Below are positions 8,798-17,038 of a stretch of DNA of 64,000 nucleotides, one piece after another; the stretch's first letter is position 1, and the number at the start of each line of letters is the position of its first letter. The DNA is taken from positions 248,001 to 312,000 of the forward strand of contig CAWAXG010000075.1 of assembly GCA_963785755.1 (NCBI GenBank), read 5' to 3'. The translations under genes and the position numbers were made by a program. Source of the stretch: JACCXG01 sp963785755. GTDB taxonomy: Bacteria > Acidobacteriota > Vicinamibacteria > Vicinamibacterales > 2-12-FULL-66-21. Under the pieces are notes generated by a model that had not been told where the DNA came from, ran no database searches, and saw only the letters and a program-made list of their open reading frames with translations.

Positions 8798-10000
8798 ATG
8801 TCACAAAACCCTATCTGGTTAGATGATTTGATGACGCGAGACGTCGCCGTAGAGTGGTTCGAGAGCGTCGCGCTCGTCCAGGCGGTCTGCAAGGAGATCA
8901 TCGAGGCAGGCAAGGAACCGGACGGTTTCCCGACAGCCGCAGACCTGCTGGTGCAGCCCGACGGCTCTATCGGTGTCATGCGAATTGCGGCAGGCGAGGA
9001 TGCCGCCCGCGCGGCGGCGCGCATGATCACCAATCTGGGAGGCGGCCCGTTTCCGGTTCAACTCCGGCTGGCACTGAGTCAGGCGGCAGCGGGCGAGCCT
9101 GCCACATCCACGTTGAGAGCATTCTCGGACACGCTCCGCTTTTTCGAACGTCCGAACCCTCAAGACATCCTGCAACACCTGTACAAGCGCGTGTCGACGG
9201 CGCCGAGTAAAACGCAGGCGCCCGCGCAGGTGGCTTCGGCCCCGGCCGTCCAGGACAAGCCGCCGACACCGGAAACGACCAAAGAGAAAAAGAAAGGCCG
9301 TCGAAGGGGCCGGCTCGCCGCCGCTGCCGCCGTGATCGTCGTGGCGGCGTCTGTCTCGCTGGTGTTCTTCGGGTTTGGCGGCGCGGACACACAGATTCGC
9401 AATGCAATGGGATCAGTCCGTGAATCAGTCAGTGAGAAGCTCGGACTGTCTTCTTCGGGAGCGCCGTCCGAGGCGGTTGAAAAACCGGTGGCGGCGCCCG
9501 TCAAGGCTCGCATGACTCACACGCCGCACAAATCCGCCGTGCACGCCGCACGCCGGCCCGCCGCAGCGAGCGCGAACCGCGAATCTCCGCTTACGGCTTT
9601 CGGTTTCCCGATTCTTGGCGGGGTCGGGCTTGCTCCGCTGCACCGCGGCGCTTTCGACACTGATCGGGTTGGACGAGTAGATGAAATCATTTACCCGGAG
9701 CTCGAAACCCCAACCCTGGAGTCGGAAATCAGGATCTATTCCTCGAACGATTCCGATGTACTACCCCCTCGGCCTGTTTATCCCCAGCTCCCCACCCCGG
9801 ATTCGATTCGCAAGGATGCGGCGGTCGTCGAGCTCCTCATTGGGACGGATGGACTCGTCGAACGTGTGAAATTGAGGACCGCCCCTCGGACAATCCACGA
9901 CGTCATGCTGCTCAGTGCCGCCAAAGCCTGGCGGTTCGATCCGGCGTCGATCGACGGCGCTCCGGTCAAATTCCTGTACCGCATCGCGATTGCACCGTGA
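8798..10000 (+). CDS. TonB-like protein with cytoplasmic N-terminal region
   Basis: About 400 residues from ATG 8798 (GAGAGAAG upstream); the frame is open for 133 codons further up but that part has no protein-like character. Residues 1-165 are soluble and begin with MSQNPIWLDDLMTRDVAVEW, resembling the adaptor regions in front of some acidobacterial TonB proteins. A Lys/Arg-rich patch precedes a membrane helix (RLAAAAAVIVVAASVSLVFF, about 177-196). A periplasmic Ala/Pro linker leads to a C-terminal TonB-type domain (KDAAVVELLIGTDGLVERVK, VMLLSAAKAWRFDPASIDG). It should transduce energy to an outer-membrane receptor or act as a scaffold. It is monocistronic here. Confidence 0.7.
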   Translation: MSQNPIWLDDLMTRDVAVEWFESVALVQAVCKEIIEAGKEPDGFPTAADLLVQPDGSIGVMRIAAGEDAARAAARMITNLGGGPFPVQLRLALSQAAAGEPATSTLRAFSDTLRFFERPNPQDILQHLYKRVSTAPSKTQAPAQVASAPAVQDKPPTPETTKEKKKGRRRGRLAAAAAVIVVAASVSLVFFGFGGADTQIRNAMGSVRESVSEKLGLSSSGAPSEAVEKPVAAPVKARMTHTPHKSAVHAARRPAAASANRESPLTAFGFPILGGVGLAPLHRGAFDTDRVGRVDEIIYPELETPTLESEIRIYSSNDSDVLPPRPVYPQLPTPDSIRKDAAVVELLIGTDGLVERVKLRTAPRTIHDVMLLSAAKAWRFDPASIDGAPVKFLYRIAIAP

Positions 10001-10114
10001 CCTGACGGGGTGGGAGCCTGCCGGCCTGAGTATGCGTTCGCGGATTCACACGATGGGAGCAGCGGCGCATCACCGGCCGCCCTCAGGCACCGGTTTGGGG
10101 ATCAGTCTCGAGGG

Positions 10115-10336
10115 TCAGAGAAAGTCGGCCGGAACTGAGGATCGCGCGTGGATGAACGGGTGGTGCAGATCCTCGCCGTGCGGTCGCTCGTGCAGAGCGG
10201 GTGGGAGCGTCCAGCGGTTGTCGGGCTGGGACGGGAACTCAATCTCGAGTCGCCTCGATTGGAGAAGGGCCCACCCCATCAGCAGCACCATCACTGCGAT
10301 CACCCGAACCTGCCATCGTGTTGCGCGGTCGTTCAT
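10115..10336 (-). CDS. Possible small membrane protein
   Basis: 73 codons from ATG 10336, with GGCGGG about 5 bases upstream. It has one clear hydrophobic helix after a basic start (MNDRATRWQVRVIAVMVLLM), then a polar tail with EIEFPSQPDNRWTLPPALHE. I recognise no family. Composition and a plausible ribosome site favour a real gene; the lack of homology information and its position between two plus-strand genes count against it. A perfect hairpin (10343-10363) overlaps its presumed ribosome site. Confidence 0.35.
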   Translation of the reverse strand: MNDRATRWQVRVIAVMVLLMGWALLQSRRLEIEFPSQPDNRWTLPPALHERPHGEDLHHPFIHARSSVPADFL

Positions 10337-10342
10337 TGATGC

Positions 10343-10363
10343 CCGCCATTTGAGCAATGGCGG
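10343..10363. repeat. Perfect 8-bp inverted repeat
   Basis: CCGCCATT (10343-10350), loop TGAGC, AATGGCGG (10356-10363). It is perfectly paired with a five-base loop and followed by no T-run. On the minus strand it would sequester the ribosome site of the small ORF at 10115-10336; on the plus strand it lies about 340 bases past the TonB-like gene. Confidence 0.5.
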
Positions 10364-10432
10364 TGCCAGAGGCCCAGGCCAATCCCTCGACCTCGAAAAA
10401 CGGCGTGTTTTCCAGAAAGTCATCTTTTTAGA

Positions 10433-10497
10433 GGACTTTAGTACCCCGGTCCGCGCTACTTTCAAGTCCAATTAGGGCGTCAGAGCTAATAAAGTCC
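10433..10497 (+). promoter_or_regulatory. Possible upstream activator sites for sigma-54 promoter
   Basis: An AT-richer stretch with a perfect 8-base inverted repeat, GGACTTTA (10433-10440) and TAAAGTCC (10490-10497), and a third inverted copy of AAGTCC (10464-10469) between them. It lies 70-130 bases upstream of a good -24/-12 element, the distance at which enhancer-binding activators normally bind. The binding protein may be the activator encoded at 10600. This is inferred from position and symmetry only. Confidence 0.4.
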
Positions 10498-10565
10498 AGC
10501 CCGGAGGCGCTAAAAGGCAGCAAAAACCCTCGGAATCACCATAGAAGCGGACAACCTGAGCGAAA

Positions 10566-10581
10566 TGGCACTAGCTGTGCT
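10566..10581 (+). promoter_or_regulatory. Sigma-54 (-24/-12) promoter
   Basis: TGGCACTAGCTGTGCT matches the RpoN consensus TGGCAC-N5-TTGCW with the invariant GG and GC dinucleotides at the required spacing; one base of the -12 element differs. Transcription would begin around 10592, only a few bases before the annotated ATG at 10600, so either the message is nearly leaderless or the activator starts at its internal Met 20. Confidence 0.6.
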
Positions 10582-10599
10582 CTGTAGCTTCTCATCACC

Positions 10600-11709
10600 A
10601 TGAAATTAAACGGCGGAACTGCTGTACGCCCTACATTTGTCTGCGCCAGCGCCCAGATGAGCGAAGTGATTGAGAACGCGAGGCGTTCCGGCGAATCAGA
10701 GGCCAAGGTTCTCATCACGGGCGAAAGCGGCGCTGGCAAGGACCTCGTCGCGCGTGAGATTCATGCGACGTCGCCGCGCCGCAGTCGGCCGTTCATTGCG
10801 GTCAATTGCGCCGGTTTTCCCGAGACGCTGCTGGAGTCCGAATTATTCGGCCATACGCGTGGCAGCTTCACGGGCGCGGACCGCGACCGTTCCGGCACGC
10901 TGCAACACGCGCACGGCGGGACGTGTTTTCTCGACGAAGTCGGCGAGATGACGCCGCGAATGCAGGCGCTTCTGCTGCGCTTCCTCGAAAGCGGCGAAAT
11001 ACAGACCGTGGGCGAGGCTCACCCGCGAACCGTCGATGTGCGGATTGTCTCGGCAACGAACCGCAACCTGGCAGAGCGGGTTGCTGCAGGTGAATTCCGG
11101 CAGGACCTGTTCTTCCGGCTGCGGGTCATTCAGATCAACGTGCCGCCGTTGAGAGAACGGCGCGACGACATTCCCGTGCTCGTCGAACACTTTCTCGGCC
11201 GTGCTCCTCGCCAGATCACCTGCTCCGACGAGGCACTTCGCGCGCTCCAACGGTACCGGTGGCCCGGCAATGTTCGCGAGCTGCAGAATGTGATGGAGCA
11301 GACGGTATGGCTGGCTAAGGGGTCAGAGATCCAGGTTAGCGATCTTCCAGAAGCGCTTCGATCCATCGGCTCCGGCATCGTTCCAATGCAGGAGCGCCGG
11401 CGTCAGGTCGCGGACCAACTGTTCGACGCGATACTCCAGGGACATTATTCGTTCTGGGAACACATACGGCCGCTGTTCTTGCAACGGGACCTGACCCGCC
11501 ACGATATTCGAGAGCTCGTCAGCCGGGGCCTGAGCCACACGAAAGGGAATTACCGGGCGCTCGTGCGGCTGTTTGATATGCCGGACTCTGACTACGATCG
11601 CTTTCACAATTTCCTGGCAGCGCATTCCTGCAAAGTGGATTTCCGCACGTTTCGCACCGGCACTCCCGTTCCTGCCGGCCGACCTCCGGCACTTCCCAAG
11701 GTGTCCTGA
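10600..11709 (+). CDS. Sigma-54-dependent activator lacking a receiver domain
   Basis: 369 residues. The AAA+ domain starts almost at the N-terminus: Walker A GESGAGKD (41-48), the sigma-54 contact loop as GSFTGA (88-93; the usual form is GAFTGA), Walker B GGTCFLDEVGEM (106-117), then RIVSATNRNL, LFFRLRVIQINVPPLRERRD and WPGNVRELQNVMEQ. No N-terminal receiver, GAF or PAS domain is present. The C-terminus is unusual: about 110 residues (VADQLFDAILQGHYSFWEHI onward, with HTKGNYRALVRLFDMPDSDY) instead of a plain Fis helix-turn-helix, though this part can still form a DNA-binding helix. An apparent sigma-54 promoter directly in front suggests autoregulation. The polysaccharide genes downstream are the likely targets. 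Confidence 0.88.
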   Translation: MKLNGGTAVRPTFVCASAQMSEVIENARRSGESEAKVLITGESGAGKDLVAREIHATSPRRSRPFIAVNCAGFPETLLESELFGHTRGSFTGADRDRSGTLQHAHGGTCFLDEVGEMTPRMQALLLRFLESGEIQTVGEAHPRTVDVRIVSATNRNLAERVAAGEFRQDLFFRLRVIQINVPPLRERRDDIPVLVEHFLGRAPRQITCSDEALRALQRYRWPGNVRELQNVMEQTVWLAKGSEIQVSDLPEALRSIGSGIVPMQERRRQVADQLFDAILQGHYSFWEHIRPLFLQRDLTRHDIRELVSRGLSHTKGNYRALVRLFDMPDSDYDRFHNFLAAHSCKVDFRTFRTGTPVPAGRPPALPKVS

Positions 11710-12049
11710 GCGCCGGCGGGCGCCGGGCTTTCCCCGACAACAACCAACCGGCGATATCCGAGAAGCGATGACATCGCATCTCTCGTGTCGCCGTTTGTAC
11801 TGCTCGAGTGCCGAGAACAGCGCGAATTGAGCCGACCGATCGGTCTCGGACAAATGCCCCCGGATTGGCAGACTTTGCTGTGGCGTGAACCTCAAAAGGT
11901 CGTTGGAGAAAGACGGGGCTGCGCCGCCAGGCCCAGCAGGATCTCCAACACGTGCACCGAAAAACACGCTGAAGCTCAGCTTGGTCTCTCCTTTGCTGAA
12001 TGGCTCAGCCAGTGCTGAATGGCTCAGCCAGTTAACAAGGCACAAGCGA
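11710..12049. other. Intergenic, 340 bases, with a duplicated palindrome near its end
   Basis: No gene is supported. A weak open frame continues the glycosyltransferase frame upstream to 11885, but it lacks a ribosome site and protein-like composition. The only structured element is the 19-base tandem duplication at 11995-12032. Confidence 0.5.
11995..12032 (+). repeat. Tandem 19-bp duplication, each unit with a palindrome
   Basis: GCTGAATGGCTCAGCCAGT occurs twice back to back (11995-12013 and 12014-12032). Each copy contains the perfect palindrome TGGCT-C-AGCCA. It lies 18 bases ahead of the glycosyltransferase start. It could be a double operator, a pair of small hairpins in the leader RNA, or a recent duplication. 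Confidence 0.75.
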
Positions 12050-13597
12050 ATGGCTGTATTTCCCTACTTTGTCGTCGGCCCGAACGCCCTTCTCAGCCTC
12101 GCCGGGCTGACGAAGGGACCGGACCGGACCAGACCAACGCCCGCAGAGGACTGGCGGGAGGCGCGCGTCGACGTCGTCATTCCCGCCTTCAACGAGGCGG
12201 ACACGATCGTGTTGTGTCTGGCCGCCCTGCTGCGACAGACGATGCGTCCTCGACAGATCATCCTCGTCGACGACGGGAGCACGGATGAGACGATCGAGTG
12301 CGCCGAGGCGTTCTGCAGGCAGAACGAGCTCAAGCTCATTGCGATCAAGCGCCGCTCCCCTATCGGCAAGACGCCGACGATCAAACGCCAGGCGCGCGAG
12401 TTCGACTCGGACGTGGAATTCATCCTCGACGCCGACACGGTTCTCGAATCACCGAACTACATCGAACGCACGGTCCAGGAGCTCTATCAGGGCATCGGCA
12501 TCGCGTCGGCCTGCGGCACCGTCCTGCCGATGCGGCGGCGCGATCGGCGTGCGATTGCCGCCGACGGCGCGGTCAAAGCGTTCGCCAGGCTTGCGAGTTA
12601 CCGGCAGCCCCTGACCGATGAAGCGGCGATCCCCGCGATGCTGCGTGGCGTGACGAATCTCTATCGGGAAGTCCTCTATCTGTTCCTCCAGCGATTCATC
12701 TATCGCGGGCAGATGGTGTTCTTCGGCACGATCCCCAACCCGGTCGGCTGCGCGGTTGCCTATCGACGCAAGTACGTCGAGGCGCTGTTCGATCATGTGT
12801 GTCCGATTCTGGGCGACGACCTGACGAACTCGGAAGACATCTTCATCGGCATGGGGATGTTGAATGAGGGCTACCGCAACATTCAGCTGACCGACGTCTA
12901 TGCCCGGACCGTCGAGCCGAAATGCACTCGCCTGCTTCGACAGGTCTACCTGTGGTCGTCCTCGTATCTGCAATCCTGCTTCTACTACGACGACCTGCTT
13001 CGCAGCCCGCTGCGTGCGTTCAAGCGCTGGAGAGCCCGCCGTAACGGCCCTCCCACTTCGCGGCCGCGTCATTCTGCCTCCGGGTCAATGGTTCCGCTGC
13101 CGGCCATGGCCACGCCGGGCGGATTACCGCCGACGCAGTCAGCGGCGATGTCGGCGCTGCTGCGCACGGCGGAAGCCTTTGACGGTTCAACGTCTGCTGG
13201 TTCGGGTGGCTCTGGCGCGGCGGGCGGGGGCAATGACCGCCGCCACATTCGCGAGCAGTACCGGCAGGCCTTCGGCCGCGAGCACACGCGCACGAACGGT
13301 CGGCCGGTTGGATGGCTGCTGGCCGCTGGCGCAATCGAGAAGGTGTTCTTTCCGACGGCGCTGCTGATCATGCTCCTGCTGGGTCACTGGGAGGCCCTCT
13401 GGGTGACCGTGGCCGCCGAGAGCGTCATCAGCATGACCGCGCTCGTTCTGGTCATGAAGGGCCAACGGATTCAGTACTTCTTCAAAGGTCTGGCGGTCAT
13501 CCCCCTCCGCTACGTGATGATTGCCTCCGAGCTCGTTACGATCGGCCGGTTTGCAACGGACCTGTGGATTACGAAGAACAGGAGCTGGCGGAAATGA
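12050..13597 (+). CDS. Processive GT2 glycosyltransferase (chitin/hyaluronan-synthase-like)
   Basis: 515 residues from ATG 12050 (AAGG upstream); the frame extends to 11885 without protein-like content. A GT-A domain begins at VDVVIPAFNEADTIVLCLAA (about 40), with LVDDGSTDE, the metal-binding FILDADTV (about 125-131), an acceptor-side TNSEDIFIGMGMLNEGY and a region near LLRQVYLWSSSYLQSC where processive synthases keep QxxRW. A low-complexity Gly/Ser stretch precedes C-terminal membrane helices (FPTALLIMLLLGHW, VTVAAESVISMTALVLVM). It probably polymerises an activated sugar at the inner membrane while the downstream TPR/beta-barrel protein exports the chain. The stop overlaps that gene's start (ATGA). 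Confidence 0.82.
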   Translation: MAVFPYFVVGPNALLSLAGLTKGPDRTRPTPAEDWREARVDVVIPAFNEADTIVLCLAALLRQTMRPRQIILVDDGSTDETIECAEAFCRQNELKLIAIKRRSPIGKTPTIKRQAREFDSDVEFILDADTVLESPNYIERTVQELYQGIGIASACGTVLPMRRRDRRAIAADGAVKAFARLASYRQPLTDEAAIPAMLRGVTNLYREVLYLFLQRFIYRGQMVFFGTIPNPVGCAVAYRRKYVEALFDHVCPILGDDLTNSEDIFIGMGMLNEGYRNIQLTDVYARTVEPKCTRLLRQVYLWSSSYLQSCFYYDDLLRSPLRAFKRWRARRNGPPTSRPRHSASGSMVPLPAMATPGGLPPTQSAAMSALLRTAEAFDGSTSAGSGGSGAAGGGNDRRHIREQYRQAFGREHTRTNGRPVGWLLAAGAIEKVFFPTALLIMLLLGHWEALWVTVAAESVISMTALVLVMKGQRIQYFFKGLAVIPLRYVMIASELVTIGRFATDLWITKNRSWRK

Positions 13598-15399
13598 AGG
13601 CGTTGACACTTTCCCTGGCACTGATCGCTCTGCTCGCAGGTCCGGCCGGCGCGCAAACCAACGTCCCTGCCGGCGCGCTCGTCGCGGAAGGCGAAGCGCG
13701 CTGGGAAGATGCGCTGCGGTTGTATCGCGCGCAGCTCGAACGCGAGCCTGCCGCGGTGGAACCGTGGCTGCGGATCGCAGACATCGAGACACGCCTTGGC
13801 CGCGCGAGCGAATCGATCGCGGCACTGGAGCACGCCGCCGCCGCCCGGCCGGGCGACGCCAGCATCTCGTCGCGACTGTCGCAGGCGTACGCCGCGCAGG
13901 GGCACGCGATGGCCGCGCTGCATGCGATCGAAGCTGCGCTCGCGGTGCAGCCGTTGTCGGATGAGTACCTTCGAGCCCACGCCACGCTCGCCACCTGGGC
14001 GGGAAACTACGATGCGGCTGCGCGCAGCTATCGCAAGCTTCGTCAGGCCCATCCGCAGGAGACGGACCTCGCCCTCGCCCTGGCGCGCGTCAGCGTGTGG
14101 AACGGAAGCTCGGATGCAGCGGCATCGGCATATCGCGACTACCTGAAGGGATCGAATCCGCTTCCTGAGGCCTGGCTCGAGCTTGGACGGACCGAGTCGT
14201 GGCGCGGCAACGTCATCGCTGCACTCGATGCGCTGGAGCAGTACCGCCGCCGGTTCGGGGCGACGGACGCGTACCGCCGCGAGCGCGTTTATGTGCTGGC
14301 CCGCAGCGGACGTCCTCGCGAGGCACTTCGCGATCTCATGCCGCTGCTGGCGGCCGCACCGAACGATTACGAGCTCCAACTGTCCAGGACCGTCGCGCTC
14401 GCCTCCCTGCGAAGACACGGTGCGGCAGCATTGAGTCTGGAAGGAATCGACGCTCTCAAGCCGGACCACACGGACACGCGCGCCGCTGAAAGCCTCGTGC
14501 GATCGATGCTCGGCTCGAACGTCGGGCCTGCGACGACGTTCTACAACGACTCGGACGGTCTGCAGGTGCTCAAGGCTGCACCGCGCTTCGATTTGGGCTT
14601 CAAGAGCGACACGCGGCTCCACGGCGGGTATGAGCTCATCGAGCTTGAAGCGCGCATCGGCAGCGGTCTCGAGCACGTCTCGGGCGGCCGCAGCGCCAGG
14701 GTCGAGCACGGCTGGGCCGGTCTTACCCAGCGGATCGGCGCGCTGACGTTCGGCGGCACCGTGGGCCAGGCGCGGGCCGAGTCACATTCGCTCAACACGT
14801 ATGCCGCGGTCGTCAAGTTCACGCCGGCCGACACCGTGGCGGTGTCGGCGGAACGGAGTTCCGGATTCGCACCGATCTCCCCGCGTACTGTGAGCCTCGG
14901 CATTACCACGATCACCCACCGTTCGACGATCGATTGGGCGGTAAGAATGCGATATCACGTCGCGCTCGAAGCCGCTCACGAGGAGCTGTCCGACGGCAAC
15001 GCGCGCTGGGAGGTCTTTTTCGCGCCGCGCGCCGCGGTCGTGCGCAGGCAGGCGCTGAATCTCGATCTCGGCCTGCTGCTGCATCAATTCGGCGCCCGCC
15101 AGGATCTCGATCACGGCTACTACGATCCACGCCGCTACGAGTACTACGCCGTGGTCGTCTCGCCCTACTGGAAGGTGGCCGAGAACATCGGCGTGGGAGC
15201 ATCCGCGGGACTCGGAGGTCAGCGCGACGATTCGGACGGCCGCTTCCGCCTGGGCAGCAATGCCTCCGCGGAGGCGACCTTCGGGATCTACGGCCGGTGG
15301 CTCCTGAAAATCCACGGCAGCACAACGAACAACCGGCGCTTCGCCAGCGGCGCCTTCCGGGGAGTGAGCGGCGGCATGGTGCTGCTGCGCAGGTTCTGA
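13594..15399 (+). CDS. TPR plus outer-membrane beta-barrel exporter (PgaA/PelB-like architecture)
   Basis: 601 residues from ATG 13594, overlapping the glycosyltransferase stop (ATGA), with AGGAG 9 bases upstream. A signal peptide (KALTLSLALIALLAGPAGAQ) is followed by TPR units up to about residue 310 (LRLYRAQLEREPAAVEPWLR, SIAALEHAAAARPGDASISS). The remaining 290 residues look like a beta-barrel with alternating strands, ending in an aromatic C-terminal residue (GGMVLLRRF), typical of outer-membrane insertion. This domain order is that of PgaA and the PelB/BcsC group, which pass a nascent polysaccharide to the surface. No separate periplasmic deacetylase follows. Confidence 0.78.
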   Translation: MKALTLSLALIALLAGPAGAQTNVPAGALVAEGEARWEDALRLYRAQLEREPAAVEPWLRIADIETRLGRASESIAALEHAAAARPGDASISSRLSQAYAAQGHAMAALHAIEAALAVQPLSDEYLRAHATLATWAGNYDAAARSYRKLRQAHPQETDLALALARVSVWNGSSDAAASAYRDYLKGSNPLPEAWLELGRTESWRGNVIAALDALEQYRRRFGATDAYRRERVYVLARSGRPREALRDLMPLLAAAPNDYELQLSRTVALASLRRHGAAALSLEGIDALKPDHTDTRAAESLVRSMLGSNVGPATTFYNDSDGLQVLKAAPRFDLGFKSDTRLHGGYELIELEARIGSGLEHVSGGRSARVEHGWAGLTQRIGALTFGGTVGQARAESHSLNTYAAVVKFTPADTVAVSAERSSGFAPISPRTVSLGITTITHRSTIDWAVRMRYHVALEAAHEELSDGNARWEVFFAPRAAVVRRQALNLDLGLLLHQFGARQDLDHGYYDPRRYEYYAVVVSPYWKVAENIGVGASAGLGGQRDDSDGRFRLGSNASAEATFGIYGRWLLKIHGSTTNNRRFASGAFRGVSGGMVLLRRF

Positions 15400-15500
15400 A
15401 CCTCGAGCTCAGTTGTCGAGCATCTCGACACTCACTCGACACGGCCGAGTCGAACGATAGACGCGCAGACCGCGCGACCGACGGGACAATAGGAGCAACG

Positions 15501-16553
15501 ATGCGAGCATTGATTACAGGTGGGGCCGGGTTCATCGGGTCACATCTCGCCGAGACGCTGATCTTGCAGGGGCACGAAGTCATCGTCCTCGACGATCTGT
15601 CGACCGGACAGCTGGAGAACATCGCGCACCTGTCGCAGCGGCGGGGGTTCCGTTGCGTGATCGGCTCAGTGACGGACGCGAAGGCGGTCGCACCGCTCGT
15701 CGAGCAGTCGGACGTCGTGTTCCACCTCGCCGCGGCGGTGGGCGTGAAGCTGGTGTGCCAGGCGCCGATTCACACGATTCACACCAACGTGAATGGCACC
15801 GAGACCGTGCTCGAAGCCGCGCACCGCTACAAGAAGCGCGCCCTCGTCGCCTCGACATCGGAGGTCTACGGCAAGGGAAACGCGCTGCCCTATCGCGAGG
15901 ATGCTGACCTGGTGCTCGGTCCGCCAGACAAGACGCGCTGGGGCTATGCCTGCAGCAAGCTGATGGACGAGTTCCTCGCCCTCGGCTACGCGCGCGAGCA
16001 CGATCTGCCGGTCACCGTCGTGCGGCTGTTCAATACCGTCGGTCCGCGGCAGAGCGCTCGCTATGGCATGGTCCTGCCCAACTTCGTACGCTGGGCCCTG
16101 GCCAACGAGCCAATCACGGTGCACGGCGACGGTTCACAGACGCGCAGCTTCACCTGGGTGGGCGACGTGATCTGGGCCATGTCGGCGCTCATCAATGAAC
16201 CGCGCGCCGCCGGGCAGGTGTTCAACATCGGTAACGGCGAGGAAATTTCGATACGCGATCTCGCCCTCCGCATCTGTAAGATGACCGGCAGCAGCTCCGA
16301 CTTGCGGTTCGTTCCGTACGAGCAGGCGTTCGATCGCAGCTTCGAGGACATGCCGCGGCGCGTCCCCGACATCTCCAAGCTGCGGCGCCTCGTTGCCTAC
16401 GAGCCTCGCGTGCATCTGAATACGATCATTGAGACCGTGATTCGCTACTGGATGACAGAACAGCACTCCACCCGCGCTGTCGTCCCTGCGGCACGCGGCG
16501 CGGCGCCGGTGCAGGGCCAACGCGTGAGTCATCGGCGCGCGCTCGCGGGCTGA
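15501..16553 (+). CDS. NAD-dependent nucleotide-sugar epimerase/dehydratase
   Basis: 350 residues with TAGGAG 6 bases before ATG 15501. Extended SDR fold: NAD-binding GGAGFIGSH (residues 7-15), VVFHLAAAVGVKLVCQAP, TSEVYGKGN and the catalytic Tyr-Lys pair in WGYACSKLMDE (about 148-157). Substrate-side motifs include VRLFNTVGPRQS and GDGSQTRSFTWVGDV, as in UDP-glucose epimerases and UDP-glucuronate decarboxylases. The last 30 residues (after RYWMTEQ) are a basic Ala-rich tail not typical of the family. It likely supplies the sugar donor for the glycosyltransferase two genes upstream; the exact reaction cannot be told from sequence. Confidence 0.85.
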   Translation: MRALITGGAGFIGSHLAETLILQGHEVIVLDDLSTGQLENIAHLSQRRGFRCVIGSVTDAKAVAPLVEQSDVVFHLAAAVGVKLVCQAPIHTIHTNVNGTETVLEAAHRYKKRALVASTSEVYGKGNALPYREDADLVLGPPDKTRWGYACSKLMDEFLALGYAREHDLPVTVVRLFNTVGPRQSARYGMVLPNFVRWALANEPITVHGDGSQTRSFTWVGDVIWAMSALINEPRAAGQVFNIGNGEEISIRDLALRICKMTGSSSDLRFVPYEQAFDRSFEDMPRRVPDISKLRRLVAYEPRVHLNTIIETVIRYWMTEQHSTRAVVPAARGAAPVQGQRVSHRRALAG

Positions 16554-16642
16554 AGAACTCTGAACATACGGCCGTGGAGCTCGGCGTGTCTCGGCGACGG
16601 CGGCCGGTCGCGGCGAATCGGCCCGGCGCAAGGAGGTCATTC

Positions 16643-17038
16643 GTGGCGCACTTGTTTCAACCGCTCTTGCGATCGAACGCGCGTTCACACCAGTTGGTGA
16701 ACCGGACGCGCGGGGTTCTGCTGGCAACGCAGGTCGAGACGGCATTCGACTCGCGCTCGCGCCGTCGCGGCCTGCTGGGCCGGCAGGCGCTGCCGGCCGA
16801 TACGCTGCTGGCGATCGCACCGTCGAACGCCGTCCACACGTTCGGCATGCGCTTCCCCATCGACGTGCTATTCGTCGCGCGTGATGGTCGCGTGGTGAAG
16901 CGCGTGGTTTCGATGCAGGCGCGGCGCATCGCCGCCGCGCTACGCGCCTTCGCGGTGCTGGAATTCGCAGCCGCGCACGACGGCGTGGCGCTGACAAGCG
17001 TCGGCGACGTTCTGGCGTTCGAAGAGATGGCCCAGTGA
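16643..17038 (+). CDS. DUF192 family protein
   Basis: 131 residues. The GTG start at 16643 is fixed by a perfect AAGGAGGT six bases upstream; the frame continues up to 16574 but without a signal. Conserved DUF192 features: RRRGLLGRQALPADTLLAIA, the MRFPIDVLFVARDGRVVKRV core preceded by VHTFG, and VLEFAAAHDGVALTSVGDVL. Many members carry a signal peptide; this one does not. The function is unknown. It ends one base before the stop of the convergent TIM-barrel gene, leaving no intergenic space. Confidence 0.85.
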   Translation: MAHLFQPLLRSNARSHQLVNRTRGVLLATQVETAFDSRSRRRGLLGRQALPADTLLAIAPSNAVHTFGMRFPIDVLFVARDGRVVKRVVSMQARRIAAALRAFAVLEFAAAHDGVALTSVGDVLAFEEMAQ

